A stretch of DNA of 58,601 nt, taken from Poteriospumella lacustris (lineage: Eukaryota; Sar; Chrysophyceae; Chromulinales; Dinobryaceae). Positions 45,353 through 53,549 of this stretch are shown one piece after another. The notes beneath the pieces were generated by a model. That model was not told the origin of the DNA. It did no database searches and saw nothing but the letters and a program-made list of their open reading frames with translations. Positions within the stretch are counted from its first letter, which is position 1, and each line of letters begins with the position of its first letter. The stretch covers positions 7,349 through 65,949 of the forward strand of contig SMOI01000149.1 in NCBI GenBank assembly GCA_008000375.1, given 5' to 3'. A program made the position numbers and the translations under genes.

Positions 45353-45796
45353 GTTTATCGTTTCACTTGTACAATGTGGAACAAATCAAGTGTAATTGAA
45401 TGTGAACAACACACTACTTCGGTGGATTCCTGTCCGCTTCAGTTGATGATGATGCTTTCTTTCATTCAAGATGGCGTCTCCACTCCGTTACTGCACACAA
45501 GCACACAAGTGCGCTACAGTAGCAGTGAAGTCCGTTGGGAACCAACACGACGACGATGCTGACAACCTAAAGCACCCCAGACCCCTAGAGGTTGGTTTTC
45601 TCACGACGACGATGACTTTTGTTCCGTGTTCGTGTTCGTTTGCATTGATTGAGTGAGTGGCATTGTTTTGGTTTAGAATAAGAAGGTCGAATTGAGCAGC
45701 TGTTGTCTGCTACAATCTTTGGCTACTTTTCAGTGGATGATCTTTTTGCGACTTAGTTGGTTTTTATTCCTTAGTTTAGTTTGTATCACCACTAAT
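45353..45796. promoter_or_regulatory. Divergent promoter region (hydrolase / BolA)
   Basis: About 444 bp between divergent genes. The sequence is T-rich toward the BolA start (45720-45790). The BolA frame is open upstream to 45692 with another ATG at 45737, so the true start may lie in this stretch. Confidence 0.45.
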
Positions 45797-46305
45797 ATGT
45801 TCCGTACCGTGGCTTCTTTCCGTCATTTGATGACACCGAAGAATAAACAGATGGTGACCTCTGCGTCATCCATAAGAAGAGTCTTTTTCTCTGTTGTTTC
45901 CGGAGGTGAGGATACTATTGTCTCACGATGCACAGAGAAGATTAGCAACGCACTAAGTCCCGTGAAGATTACCGTCACATCGACCAACGATGACCCCAAC
46001 GGATCACATGTAAGCAGCTCTCTCCGAATTTCTCTTTGCATCGCGATGTCATAAAACTCGTTGGGTCGGTAATTCATAATAGATCCAAGTCGTTTGCGTC
46101 TCCTCGCAGTTCGAAGGCAAATCTGTTGTCCAACGCCAGCGTATGGTCTACAAAGCCATTTGGGACGAGTTGAACGGTACGTATAGTACAACGGATTGAT
46201 TTCCCTTTAGCACCCATCACTTATCCTTATTTTTTCCAATACACAGGGCCTCTTCACGCCGTAGACTCGATTGTGGCCAAGACGCCCAAGGAGGCGGGTA
46301 TTTAA
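45797..46305 (+). CDS. BolA-family protein, probably mitochondrial
   Basis: Exons 45797-46009, 46083-46176 and 46247-46305 join to 121 aa; introns are 73 and 70 nt. BolA proteins pair with monothiol glutaredoxins in Fe-S cluster handling. The first exon gives a presequence-like [12 protein letters not shown] and then [17 protein letters not shown]. Exon 2 begins [23 protein letters not shown]; the RQRMV helix is the BolA hallmark. Exon 3 ends with [18 protein letters not shown]. The acceptor at 46082 (cataatag) was chosen over the more obvious cag just before the codon for F (near 46109) because only the earlier one keeps the core beta strand (IQVVCVSS) before FEGKS that BolA proteins need. 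An ATG at 45737 would add 20 hydrophobic residues; 45797 gives the better mitochondrial-type N-terminus. Confidence 0.88.
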
Positions 46306-46443
46306 AATGCACAGCTCTGTAATGAACACCCCCCCCATTTTCTTCCCTCTAAACACAATGAATCTACCACTGATGTGCCTTATTTACAAAACAAATACTG
46401 ATTTCCTATGCGAAAGATGGATGAAAAGAAGCTCGACGATCAA

Positions 46444-48453
46444 TTAATCCGCTTCTTCATCGTCCCCAAGGACACAATCGTTGGCCGAATGACTCCAGCG
46501 ACTAGCTATGGACCCCAACACCGATCGTAACTCACTACGAACCAATTGTTTCTCAGGTTCCAATTGTACAGCTAGTTCATGCAATACGTCCTGAAGATCC
46601 TCGGGATTCGAAAGAGAAGAAGCAGTCGCCTCGTTGCCGAAGTCTTCCGAAGTCGCCGCCACCATAATCGACGAGACCAATGCATCCTCCTCTCGGACAC
46701 TGCTGGTATCGAAATCACGGACACGTTGTTTCTTCCCAGGAATAGCTCCATTCAGTCGCCCCTGCTGCTGGTGAGATACGCCGATGCCTCTTTCACCGCC
46801 GGACAAGGTATGTCGTTGTATCAGAGACTGATGAAGCTCGCCCAACAACGATTTCGTCACATGTTTCATCCGCTGTTCTTCCATGAAAAGCACATCCTTT
46901 CTCATTGCGAGAGCCATTTCTCCGCCCTTCATGGCATCCGGTAGCAAACCTACGGTCGCTACAAATACTTCAGTCATATCGGCTTCCTGGCTGTCGTTGG
47001 TGGTGACGGTGTTGTGGTCTGTCCCAAGTGCGTCCAGAGCACTTTCCAAGACACCCGTTTCGGCGTTTCGAGACTGCGTTTCTCCATTTGCTTTATCCAC
47101 AGCATGAAGGCCTCTCTCTACCAAGTGTTCATGAGCAAGTGGGGCCAACGTGACTGCCGAATTGTTCTTATGGCCATCCGCATCGACGGGATGATAGACC
47201 TCGCCCCACTTCGTCTTAAACTGTTGAAACGCCTCTACGGTGGCGTACAACGATAGAGATGATTCTGATGTAGCTTCTCCCTCTACACTACTGTGGCGAA
47301 TACAGGATTGTGCTGTCATGGTGATCAGCTGCTCGAGCTGCTCGACCTGCGCCACAGACAACACTACTGCTGTCCCGATCGTTTCATGAACCATTTCCTC
47401 TGCACGGATCACATCGGCCAGTATATCTTCTATCACCTTTCGACTGTGTCGTAGCGATCGAAGCAAAGGCACTTGCGAATCAACCAACAGCATACCGTTG
47501 TGAGGTACAGCCTCCGGTGAAGGAGGACCGCGATGAACTGAGGCGGCACATGGCCGTAAGATGCTCGTGGTGACTCCATTTGTTTGATTTAATGCGGCTA
47601 AAAGGCCAAGAGAATGCCATGTCTGACGAATGATCCACACTAACAAAGCACCCGGTTCACTGCAATCCACGACCGTCGATGGCTGTTCGGTGTACTGCCG
47701 TAAGATATGCCGCGACTTCAAAAGCAGGTCCTGAACACTGATAGTCACCACATCTTCGACGGGTGAAGATGCTCGTGCATTCATGGTCCCCAATACCTGC
47801 TCAAGTTGGCCGATTGCTTTCCACAACTGCCGTTTCAAGTCGGCCACGTGGGTCCAGCCAGACGTCTGTAACGGTAGGTCCAACGGCGATTCTTTCGACA
47901 GGAGCCACAGAGGTGGTAACGGTGCCGATATTCCTTTCCCAAGTGTCAAGGATTGAAGACGGTTGATATATCGAATGGAAAGATCGACCCGGTACATCGC
48001 TTCTTGCAGCTTCCATGTGGCACACAGCATGCAACTATGAGCGAACGAAGTCAGCAGAAACGTCCCAAGAATCAGCCGTATGGCGTATCGCTGCAATGCG
48101 TAGACCAAGTATACCACTACTTCAATGTGGACAAATTTCGATAAATCTATACCGCTAAACCAGAACAACACAACCATGACAGCAGAGCGTGACGCCGGGA
48201 ACTGTCTCTGAGGTGTAGACCACTGAGACAGCACTCTGCCACTGAAGACTGCACCCAACAAAATGGATGAAAACATGTAGCAGACGTACAATACATCCTC
48301 GAGTGACTCGGCAAGAAGATGAAAAGACTTGTTACCGAACCATCTCCGCCACGGAAGTTCATTCTTCCGCGGTTCCGTGGCTGCAGAGATCGTCTCTGCA
48401 GTATTCTCGGCAGCCAATTCTCCCAAATACAATTCTAATTGAGATTTCATCAT
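46444..48453 (-). CDS. Membrane protein, possibly vezatin/Inp2-like
   Basis: A single open frame of 669 aa. Hydrophobic segments lie at about 55-72 (LYVCYMFSSILLGAVF), 90-105 (SAVMVVLFWFSG) and 108-142 (IEVVVYLVYALQRYAIRLI, LGTFLLTSFAHSCMLC). Directly after them comes YRVDLSIRYINRLQSLTLG, then ISAPLPPLWLLSKES. This resembles the helix plus PLPP turn of the vezatin/Inp2 myosin-binding domain, which links membranes to myosins at junctions or on peroxisomes. Further helices follow (DLKRQLWKAIGQLEQVLG, VQDLLLKSRHILRQY, IIRQTWHSLGLLAAL). The last 250 residues are hydrophilic. The similarity is by pattern only, so the family call is tentative; the membrane topology is clearer. It converges on BolA with 138 bp between stops. 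Confidence 0.5.
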   Translation of the reverse strand: MMKSQLELYLGELAAENTAETISAATEPRKNELPWRRWFGNKSFHLLAESLEDVLYVCYMFSSILLGAVFSGRVLSQWSTPQRQFPASRSAVMVVLFWFSGIDLSKFVHIEVVVYLVYALQRYAIRLILGTFLLTSFAHSCMLCATWKLQEAMYRVDLSIRYINRLQSLTLGKGISAPLPPLWLLSKESPLDLPLQTSGWTHVADLKRQLWKAIGQLEQVLGTMNARASSPVEDVVTISVQDLLLKSRHILRQYTEQPSTVVDCSEPGALLVWIIRQTWHSLGLLAALNQTNGVTTSILRPCAASVHRGPPSPEAVPHNGMLLVDSQVPLLRSLRHSRKVIEDILADVIRAEEMVHETIGTAVVLSVAQVEQLEQLITMTAQSCIRHSSVEGEATSESSLSLYATVEAFQQFKTKWGEVYHPVDADGHKNNSAVTLAPLAHEHLVERGLHAVDKANGETQSRNAETGVLESALDALGTDHNTVTTNDSQEADMTEVFVATVGLLPDAMKGGEMALAMRKDVLFMEEQRMKHVTKSLLGELHQSLIQRHTLSGGERGIGVSHQQQGRLNGAIPGKKQRVRDFDTSSVREEDALVSSIMVAATSEDFGNEATASSLSNPEDLQDVLHELAVQLEPEKQLVRSELRSVLGSIASRWSHSANDCVLGDDEEAD

Positions 48454-48739
48454 ACATCATGCATCTTGGAGCAATTATTATATGGTAGTTACTGTATAAA
48501 ATTCGTTTATTCCGAGTCGATGATGCTGTTGGTTGGCTCCTCCCACGCAGTCCAAATTTGAAACGCCCGCCGGCAACCTGGTCCTCCTGGTCCTCCCTCA
48601 CCCACTCCCACTGGACTCGTCACCAGCAGAAGAACGAAAAGTCGCGTGTTCCGTGGAAGGCCATTCAAAACCTAGTACAGAGCATCCAGACAATCAAAGG
48701 TAACAGGAACACATTACTTCAACCAATTCCTTGTTAATA

Positions 48740-50356
48740 ATGGACAACGACGAGAGAATAACCGGGCGTGTGCGGACGCTCACTGAAGCAGGACTTGGTA
48801 ATCTCAGCAAAGACGAATTGCTGCTTCGTTTAGCACATGCCCTCGAAGCTGTCGAACAGAAGGACGAAGCCCTTCAACAGATGAATGAAACCCTCCAACA
48901 GAAGGACGAAGCCCTCCAACAGATGGATGAAGCCCTCCAACAGAAGGATGAAGCCCTCCAACAGAAGGATGAAGCCCTCCAACAAAGTGCCAGGAATACA
49001 ATTTTCGACGATGCAGTCAAGGGAATTTGGAACTTCGACCAGCTGATGGATACCATCAACCGATTGGAATTTCCGAAGGTTGAGTTTTCCGAAGGGTTGT
49101 TCGACCCGCAACCGAGGGCATCGTCGGTAGCGACTCCCAAGTCTGTTGGAGCCGAGTTTCATTTAGATACGAGGGAATTTAAGTATCAAATGCTGGCCTA
49201 CCCGGAACGATGCGGTTGGAAACGAGTCAGCTTACCGGGCTCCATGCATGACTTTGTCTGCACCACGCTGTTTGGTGGTGATGCAGCGGCCTTTGACAAC
49301 ACGCTGGCAACTTACGGGGCTTATCTGGGTCAGTTGAGGGACGTGTATGGCTATCGTCGACAGAACTCCGGCAAGGTGGACGAGAACGACCATTTCCGCC
49401 CAACATTCACTCTCTGGCTAGGCCACTTGTTGAACTCGATTTCATCTTTTTGGGAAGTGAAGGTGAAAGATCGAGGCACCGATACACTGTCATTCGCAGC
49501 ACATCTGAAGCTCAAAGGTAATCCGACCAAGACCAAAGTTGAAGTGAGGGGGCACGAGGACGTCGTGATCCTTCACAATGGCCATGTCAAGATTCTCGGA
49601 GAATACAAGGCCCCGTTTTCGGCAATGTGGCCTTCAGAAGATGCGCAGGCGCTCCTCCATGCGGCTTTGTCACAAATGTATGCGGAGATGCAGGGTTTCA
49701 TCGTTACACATCGCCATACATCTACTCCAAGTGTAATGACCGAAACCGCCGCCGCCATTGCCGCCGAGAGTTCAGAAGGAAGCATCGGCGGGGACAAGAT
49801 ATGGTATGTGTCATTCCTTACCGATGGCTTCGCGCTTCGTGTATCGCTCGCATCGGAGCCGTCAACAGTGGACGACGAAGGTTTGCCTACTGTGTACACG
49901 AGCTCCATCACAAGTTTCCTGGACCCTGGTAGCTTCACGGAGACGATCTTGTACATGTTGGCGGTGACTTTGACCAACAATCCCCTGATTGACGTCGTCG
50001 CATCCAGCGACTTCAATGAAGATCTTCTACACAGTACTCTCCCGGCCAATGATGGGCCAGGTGGTGATGGACCCAATGGACCTGGTGCCGGGGGGTCCTC
50101 TCACCGATCCCCAAGCGACCCTATCCGTTCCCCTCATCACGCTGTTGACGAAGGTGGGGATGACGATTGTGGGTTGTGCAACATGGATAGGTTCGTTGTG
50201 AATTGGAATGGTTATGACGATTATCTGCAGTTCTTAGAAGCCGAAGAAGAGGAGGTCGATCGACTGAACTCACTCCTGGCGTCATCGTTTGCGAAGGAAG
50301 GTCGTCTCAGCAAGTACGCATTGAAAACTCTGGGGACTAAGAGCCTCGTTTTTTGA
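48740..50356 (+). CDS. PD-(D/E)XK nuclease-like protein with heptapeptide repeats
   Basis: 538 aa from the ATG at 48740. Residues about 38-85 hold six near-identical seven-residue repeats (QQKDEAL, QQMDEAL) that must form a coiled coil. From about 140 to 430 is a globular domain with the layout of PD-(D/E)XK nucleases: an alpha helix, then HEDVVILHNG with D274, then LGEYKAP with E288 and K290, followed by a helix with QMY (about 312-314), and a strand IWYVSFLTDGFALRV. D...ExK with a QxxxY-like helix is the usual signature of restriction- and lambda-exonuclease-type folds. The C-terminus is Gly/Pro-rich, then acidic. Nuclease function is inferred from these few residues. Related proteins are known to me in oomycetes and other protists as large families near mobile DNA. 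No partner gene is evident. Confidence 0.6.
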   Translation: MDNDERITGRVRTLTEAGLGNLSKDELLLRLAHALEAVEQKDEALQQMNETLQQKDEALQQMDEALQQKDEALQQKDEALQQSARNTIFDDAVKGIWNFDQLMDTINRLEFPKVEFSEGLFDPQPRASSVATPKSVGAEFHLDTREFKYQMLAYPERCGWKRVSLPGSMHDFVCTTLFGGDAAAFDNTLATYGAYLGQLRDVYGYRRQNSGKVDENDHFRPTFTLWLGHLLNSISSFWEVKVKDRGTDTLSFAAHLKLKGNPTKTKVEVRGHEDVVILHNGHVKILGEYKAPFSAMWPSEDAQALLHAALSQMYAEMQGFIVTHRHTSTPSVMTETAAAIAAESSEGSIGGDKIWYVSFLTDGFALRVSLASEPSTVDDEGLPTVYTSSITSFLDPGSFTETILYMLAVTLTNNPLIDVVASSDFNEDLLHSTLPANDGPGGDGPNGPGAGGSSHRSPSDPIRSPHHAVDEGGDDDCGLCNMDRFVVNWNGYDDYLQFLEAEEEEVDRLNSLLASSFAKEGRLSKYALKTLGTKSLVF

Positions 50357-51075
50357 TCTGATTCGATGGCTGTGTAAGGACGGATGAAGAAGCAGTTGGA
50401 TTGGGCGCTTTCTGGTGTACGCCAAGCATGCGCCCTTTGGTTGTTCTTCCTTTGTGAATGTTTGCATGTACTTCTCCTCAGGGTCCCAGCAGCTTTCCTT
50501 GTTGTAGCTGTGTACGTATGGTTGCTGCATCTGCGGATCTACAGCTGTATGGTACATGGAGCCTGCGAGCCGCTTCATGTCTCGTTGTGCTCAGCTGGTC
50601 ATCCATGATGACCACCGCCGCTCTTGTCGATGTGGGATTTCATGTCTTTCCTTTTCCATGTTTGGAAGCAGATCTCCACAAACGTGGAACTACGAATAAT
50701 TAGCCAACCATTCCTGTCAGACGCGGCTTGAATTATTACAGTTGGGACTAACAAGGGGGAGCCCCCAGCTGTAACGCTTGAAGGGCTAGTAGTATGTATA
50801 TACTACGTAGCCTTCACGCTCACCGCGGGGGACTTTCCCCTTGTTCCAGGCATGAACAACCACTGCAATTTCTTGGGTGCCTGTCTTCTCGTAAACTTCA
50901 TATCGTGGAATGTGCCCAACTTTGCACATGGCACCATGATATAAAGATGTAAATAATATTTATATGATTATCGTTCACATTTACAAGATTCGATTTGTTC
51001 CTCTTAATGAATGTATAGGTTACATGATGACATGATGGATTAAATCTTCCACAGAGTGAGAAGTTTTTAATGAAT
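50357..51075. other. Intergenic region containing a long hairpin
   Basis: About 720 bp between two converging genes. Apart from the inverted repeat at 50750-50845, it is AT-rich (50938-51060) without a supported gene. Confidence 0.55.
50750..50845. repeat. 96-bp imperfect inverted repeat (hairpin)
   Basis: Left arm aacaagggggagccccc..., centre near 50798 (tatatac), right arm ending ...gggggactttccccttgtt. About 80% of the 48 positions per arm pair, including aacaaggg with ccccttgtt and gcttgaagg with ccttcacgc. It could be a small foldback/MITE or a structured RNA. No recognised RNA family. Confidence 0.75.
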
Positions 51076-51830
51076 TTATGATGAGGGCGGTGTTTCGGTA
51101 TTCTCCTCGCCTCTCAACATGATATTACCCTCACTCACCCACTGAAAGTATTCAAGAACAGTACGGTGAATTTGAAACGCAACCCAATGATTCTTAACGT
51201 TGGCGGCGTTGTAAGGAAATCGAACTCCCGATATACTTCCAAATCCACAATGTCTGATAATCACATCCTGACGATTGGCACTTACGGTTACGTCCCATAC
51301 AGCTCCATCGAACTCAATATGCTCCTTCAGAAGTTGAAAATAAGTTTTGGCATCCTTCAAGCGACCTTGAGCTGTATGGGAGACTTCATTAGCCAATACA
51401 CCTACTCCAAAAACAGTTAACTCTGTCGACGCTTCTGCTGGTGTCACTGCAGTTGATGTCTCATTAACACTTCTTGCACTTAATAATCTCCTGTTTTTTC
51501 CCTTCGATTTCAAGGAGATCAAGTCTCTGAGCATGGTAACGATGTCTTGTTCGACTACAACTACATAAATAGGTGGTAATATGATAAACAAGATGGCCAT
51601 AAGAAAGGAATCAAAAATAGATGAGAAAGGATGTCTGTTTTGGTGGTTTGGTACTACCAAACGATTAAAATAAATGCAACAAACATACAAAAATATTCCT
51701 TACCTGCTTGTTGTGTTTGAACGGAAACATTGTTTGGGCAGGCGCCAGGAGGAAAGGGAGGAACAGCTCCGCAATATCGGCATCGAGGTTCTCCTGTGGC
51801 TGGATTGAATAGAAAGACTTCATGAGACAT
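51076..51830 (-). CDS. Hypothetical protein with short Cys cluster, two exons
   Basis: Exon 1 (51830-51704) encodes MSHEVFLFNPATGEPRCRYCG, then PFPPGACPNN. This includes a CxxC and a third Cys that could bind zinc. Exon 2 (51560-51076) follows a 143-nt intron; a second acceptor 6 nt downstream (51554) would remove two residues. The joined protein is about 203 aa. Exon 2 begins EQDIVTMLRDLISLK and contains a Ser/Lys/Arg-rich linker, then a folded part with TVFGVGVLANEVSHTAQGR, AKTYFQLLKEHIEF, ANRQDVIIRHCGFGS and VAFQIHRTVLEYFQW. I recognise no family. The exon boundary was picked because it keeps the open frame that continues to the stop at 51076; other joins are possible. Confidence 0.45.
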
Positions 51831-52667
51831 TTTCGATTGAATGAGTTCACTTGGCAGCGTCAAGGAGTGAACCTAGCAGTAATGTCGAATGGAAAAACCC
51901 GCAGCAGCAAAACAACGCACTCGTCGTCATCATCGCCATGGTCAGTACTAAGGGTGTCCTTAACTAAAAGACCTTTTACTTTCGAGAAAATAAAAACCAA
52001 CCAAGCGCAACAGAACCGTTGAAAGACTCCTGAGGCAACAGAGGACAGATACAAGGTGCAACAAATTGACCGAACGTCAACGTACAAGACCAACGATGAG
52101 CCGTTGGTTGAGAAGACGGTCGAGGAGAGAGAGGAGAGACTGAATGAGCTTGATGCCTCCGCGACAGCGACACATCTATGAAAGGCACCCGCCTCTATTG
52201 GCGCGCTACCAACTCGCAGTACGTCAGAACCGCAACTTGTCCACGGCGGCTCCGTCGGCAGCAGTGGTCGCCGATTGTCGTCGACTTCGACTTTGACTTC
52301 GACTCCGACGCGGGCGGTTTCTGGGCGACAGCGGAACTACACCGACCTCGACGGCTTCGTCGTCGTGTCCTACGACTCCGACTCCGACGACGCCGATCGC
52401 AGCGCCCGCCGTCGGCGTTGCCAGGACTGCTGCTGCAGCGCGCCGAAGTGACCGGCGGTGGCGGCGGTGACAACAGGTGGCGGTGAAACGTGAAGGCACC
52501 TTCCCAGCAAAACATCTCCATCATTTCCTGCAACGATAGTATTACCCAAGCACTGTTCTTACAAGCAAACGTTGTGAACTCTTATGAATGATATATAGTT
52601 GAAAATGTACAAAGAACAAACTTGGCATATGCAAATATATACAGGACTTGAAATAGGTGAGTTTCTT
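51831..52667. other. Intergenic region, no supported gene
   Basis: About 840 bp. A cgacttcgac-like repeat (about 52275-52310) and a GC-rich Arg-coding-looking stretch (52340-52460) produce shadow ORFs on both strands without motifs. It lies between the 5' end of one minus-strand gene and the 3' end of the next. Confidence 0.5.
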
Positions 52668-53297
52668 CTACTCCTCACCCTCTTCTTTTCCATCATCTAT
52701 GGCTTCTTCTACTCGCTGGCGTTTGCTTGCTTCCTTGTCATCGCTACGATGATGCTCGTCCTCCTCGCGTGGCCGTTTGCCTTCCGATGAAGTTGTTGGA
52801 AGAATAGCCTCAGGTTTGGTCGCTGTTGCTGCGTCCTCCTTAACAGGCTCGTCTCGACGACTGTCGCGATGGTTTCTACTCTTGTCCAACACCAGTCGTC
52901 TCCACTGCTCAACAAGCCGATCGCTTTTATCGAATTTTCGGGCCATCAACGCCCCCGTTCGGCGCATGCGCTCCAACTGATCACGATTCAATTCGGGAAT
53001 AATCTGTGGGTTTGCATCACCTCGTCGTGCCCATGTAGCATACGAAATGGACTGTGATTTCACTTCGTTCAGTCGCTCGTAGCCAGGTTTCAGATAACCC
53101 AGTAAGCCCAGCATCGTCGCGAAGAAGACTTCCTCGGGGGCGAATACTCCGTTCGAATCTTCGTGCCATTGACCAGGAGGGCCAAAGGCGCACACTAAAT
53201 CGACCGTTGTGATCCCATCATGACTTGAATTCAAAGCATATCCACCAGTGTGTTTGAGTAAACCCGCGATATCCAAGGCGTGACGTCGAGTCAACAT
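52668..53297 (-). CDS. Hypothetical nuclear-like protein abutting the mobile array
   Basis: Open frame of 209 aa from the ATG at 53297. Residues 1-110 look folded (GGYALNSSHDGITTVDLVCAFG, then EEVFFATMLGLLGYLKPGYERL). The remainder is highly charged: DKSRNHRDSRRDEPVKED, KRPREEDEHHR and KRQRVEEAIDDGKEEG, with two NLS-like basic groups. No family recognised. The ATG lies exactly at the edge of the recombinase element, and an in-frame stop lies about 21 nt upstream inside the element. The visible gene may therefore be a truncated 3' portion whose earlier exon(s) were cut off by the insertion, or an intact gene that lost its original promoter. Confidence 0.55.
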   Translation of the reverse strand: MLTRRHALDIAGLLKHTGGYALNSSHDGITTVDLVCAFGPPGQWHEDSNGVFAPEEVFFATMLGLLGYLKPGYERLNEVKSQSISYATWARRGDANPQIIPELNRDQLERMRRTGALMARKFDKSDRLVEQWRRLVLDKSRNHRDSRRDEPVKEDAATATKPEAILPTTSSEGKRPREEDEHHRSDDKEASKRQRVEEAIDDGKEEGEE

Positions 53298-53424
53298 CTC
53301 CCTATTTCGCGATATTTAGAAGTAGGTTTTAGGTTGAGTACGATACAACAGGCGTATCTGGAAACCTTGATGACGCGGAATGATTACAGTGCAAAAATAG
53401 CGCCGTTTCTCGTTGGTGCACAAT

Positions 53425-53447
53425 CACGATACAGCAGTTGTATCGTG
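53425..53447. promoter_or_regulatory. Inverted-repeat site cacgataca-N5-tgtatcgtg (copy 1)
   Basis: A perfect 9-bp inverted repeat around a 5-nt spacer, about 100 bp upstream of the recombinase ATG. It is related to the GATAC...GTATC pairs at 53342-53358 and 55909-55929. A recombinase or repressor binding site is a reasonable reading. Confidence 0.6.
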
Positions 53448-53549
53448 AGATGAATGGCTGCGGGAGAGAGAATGCAAGAGAGAACGCGAGGAGACAGACA
53501 ACAATGGAGTGTCATATGATTTTCTCTATTTTTAATCTGTCGAGGCAGC

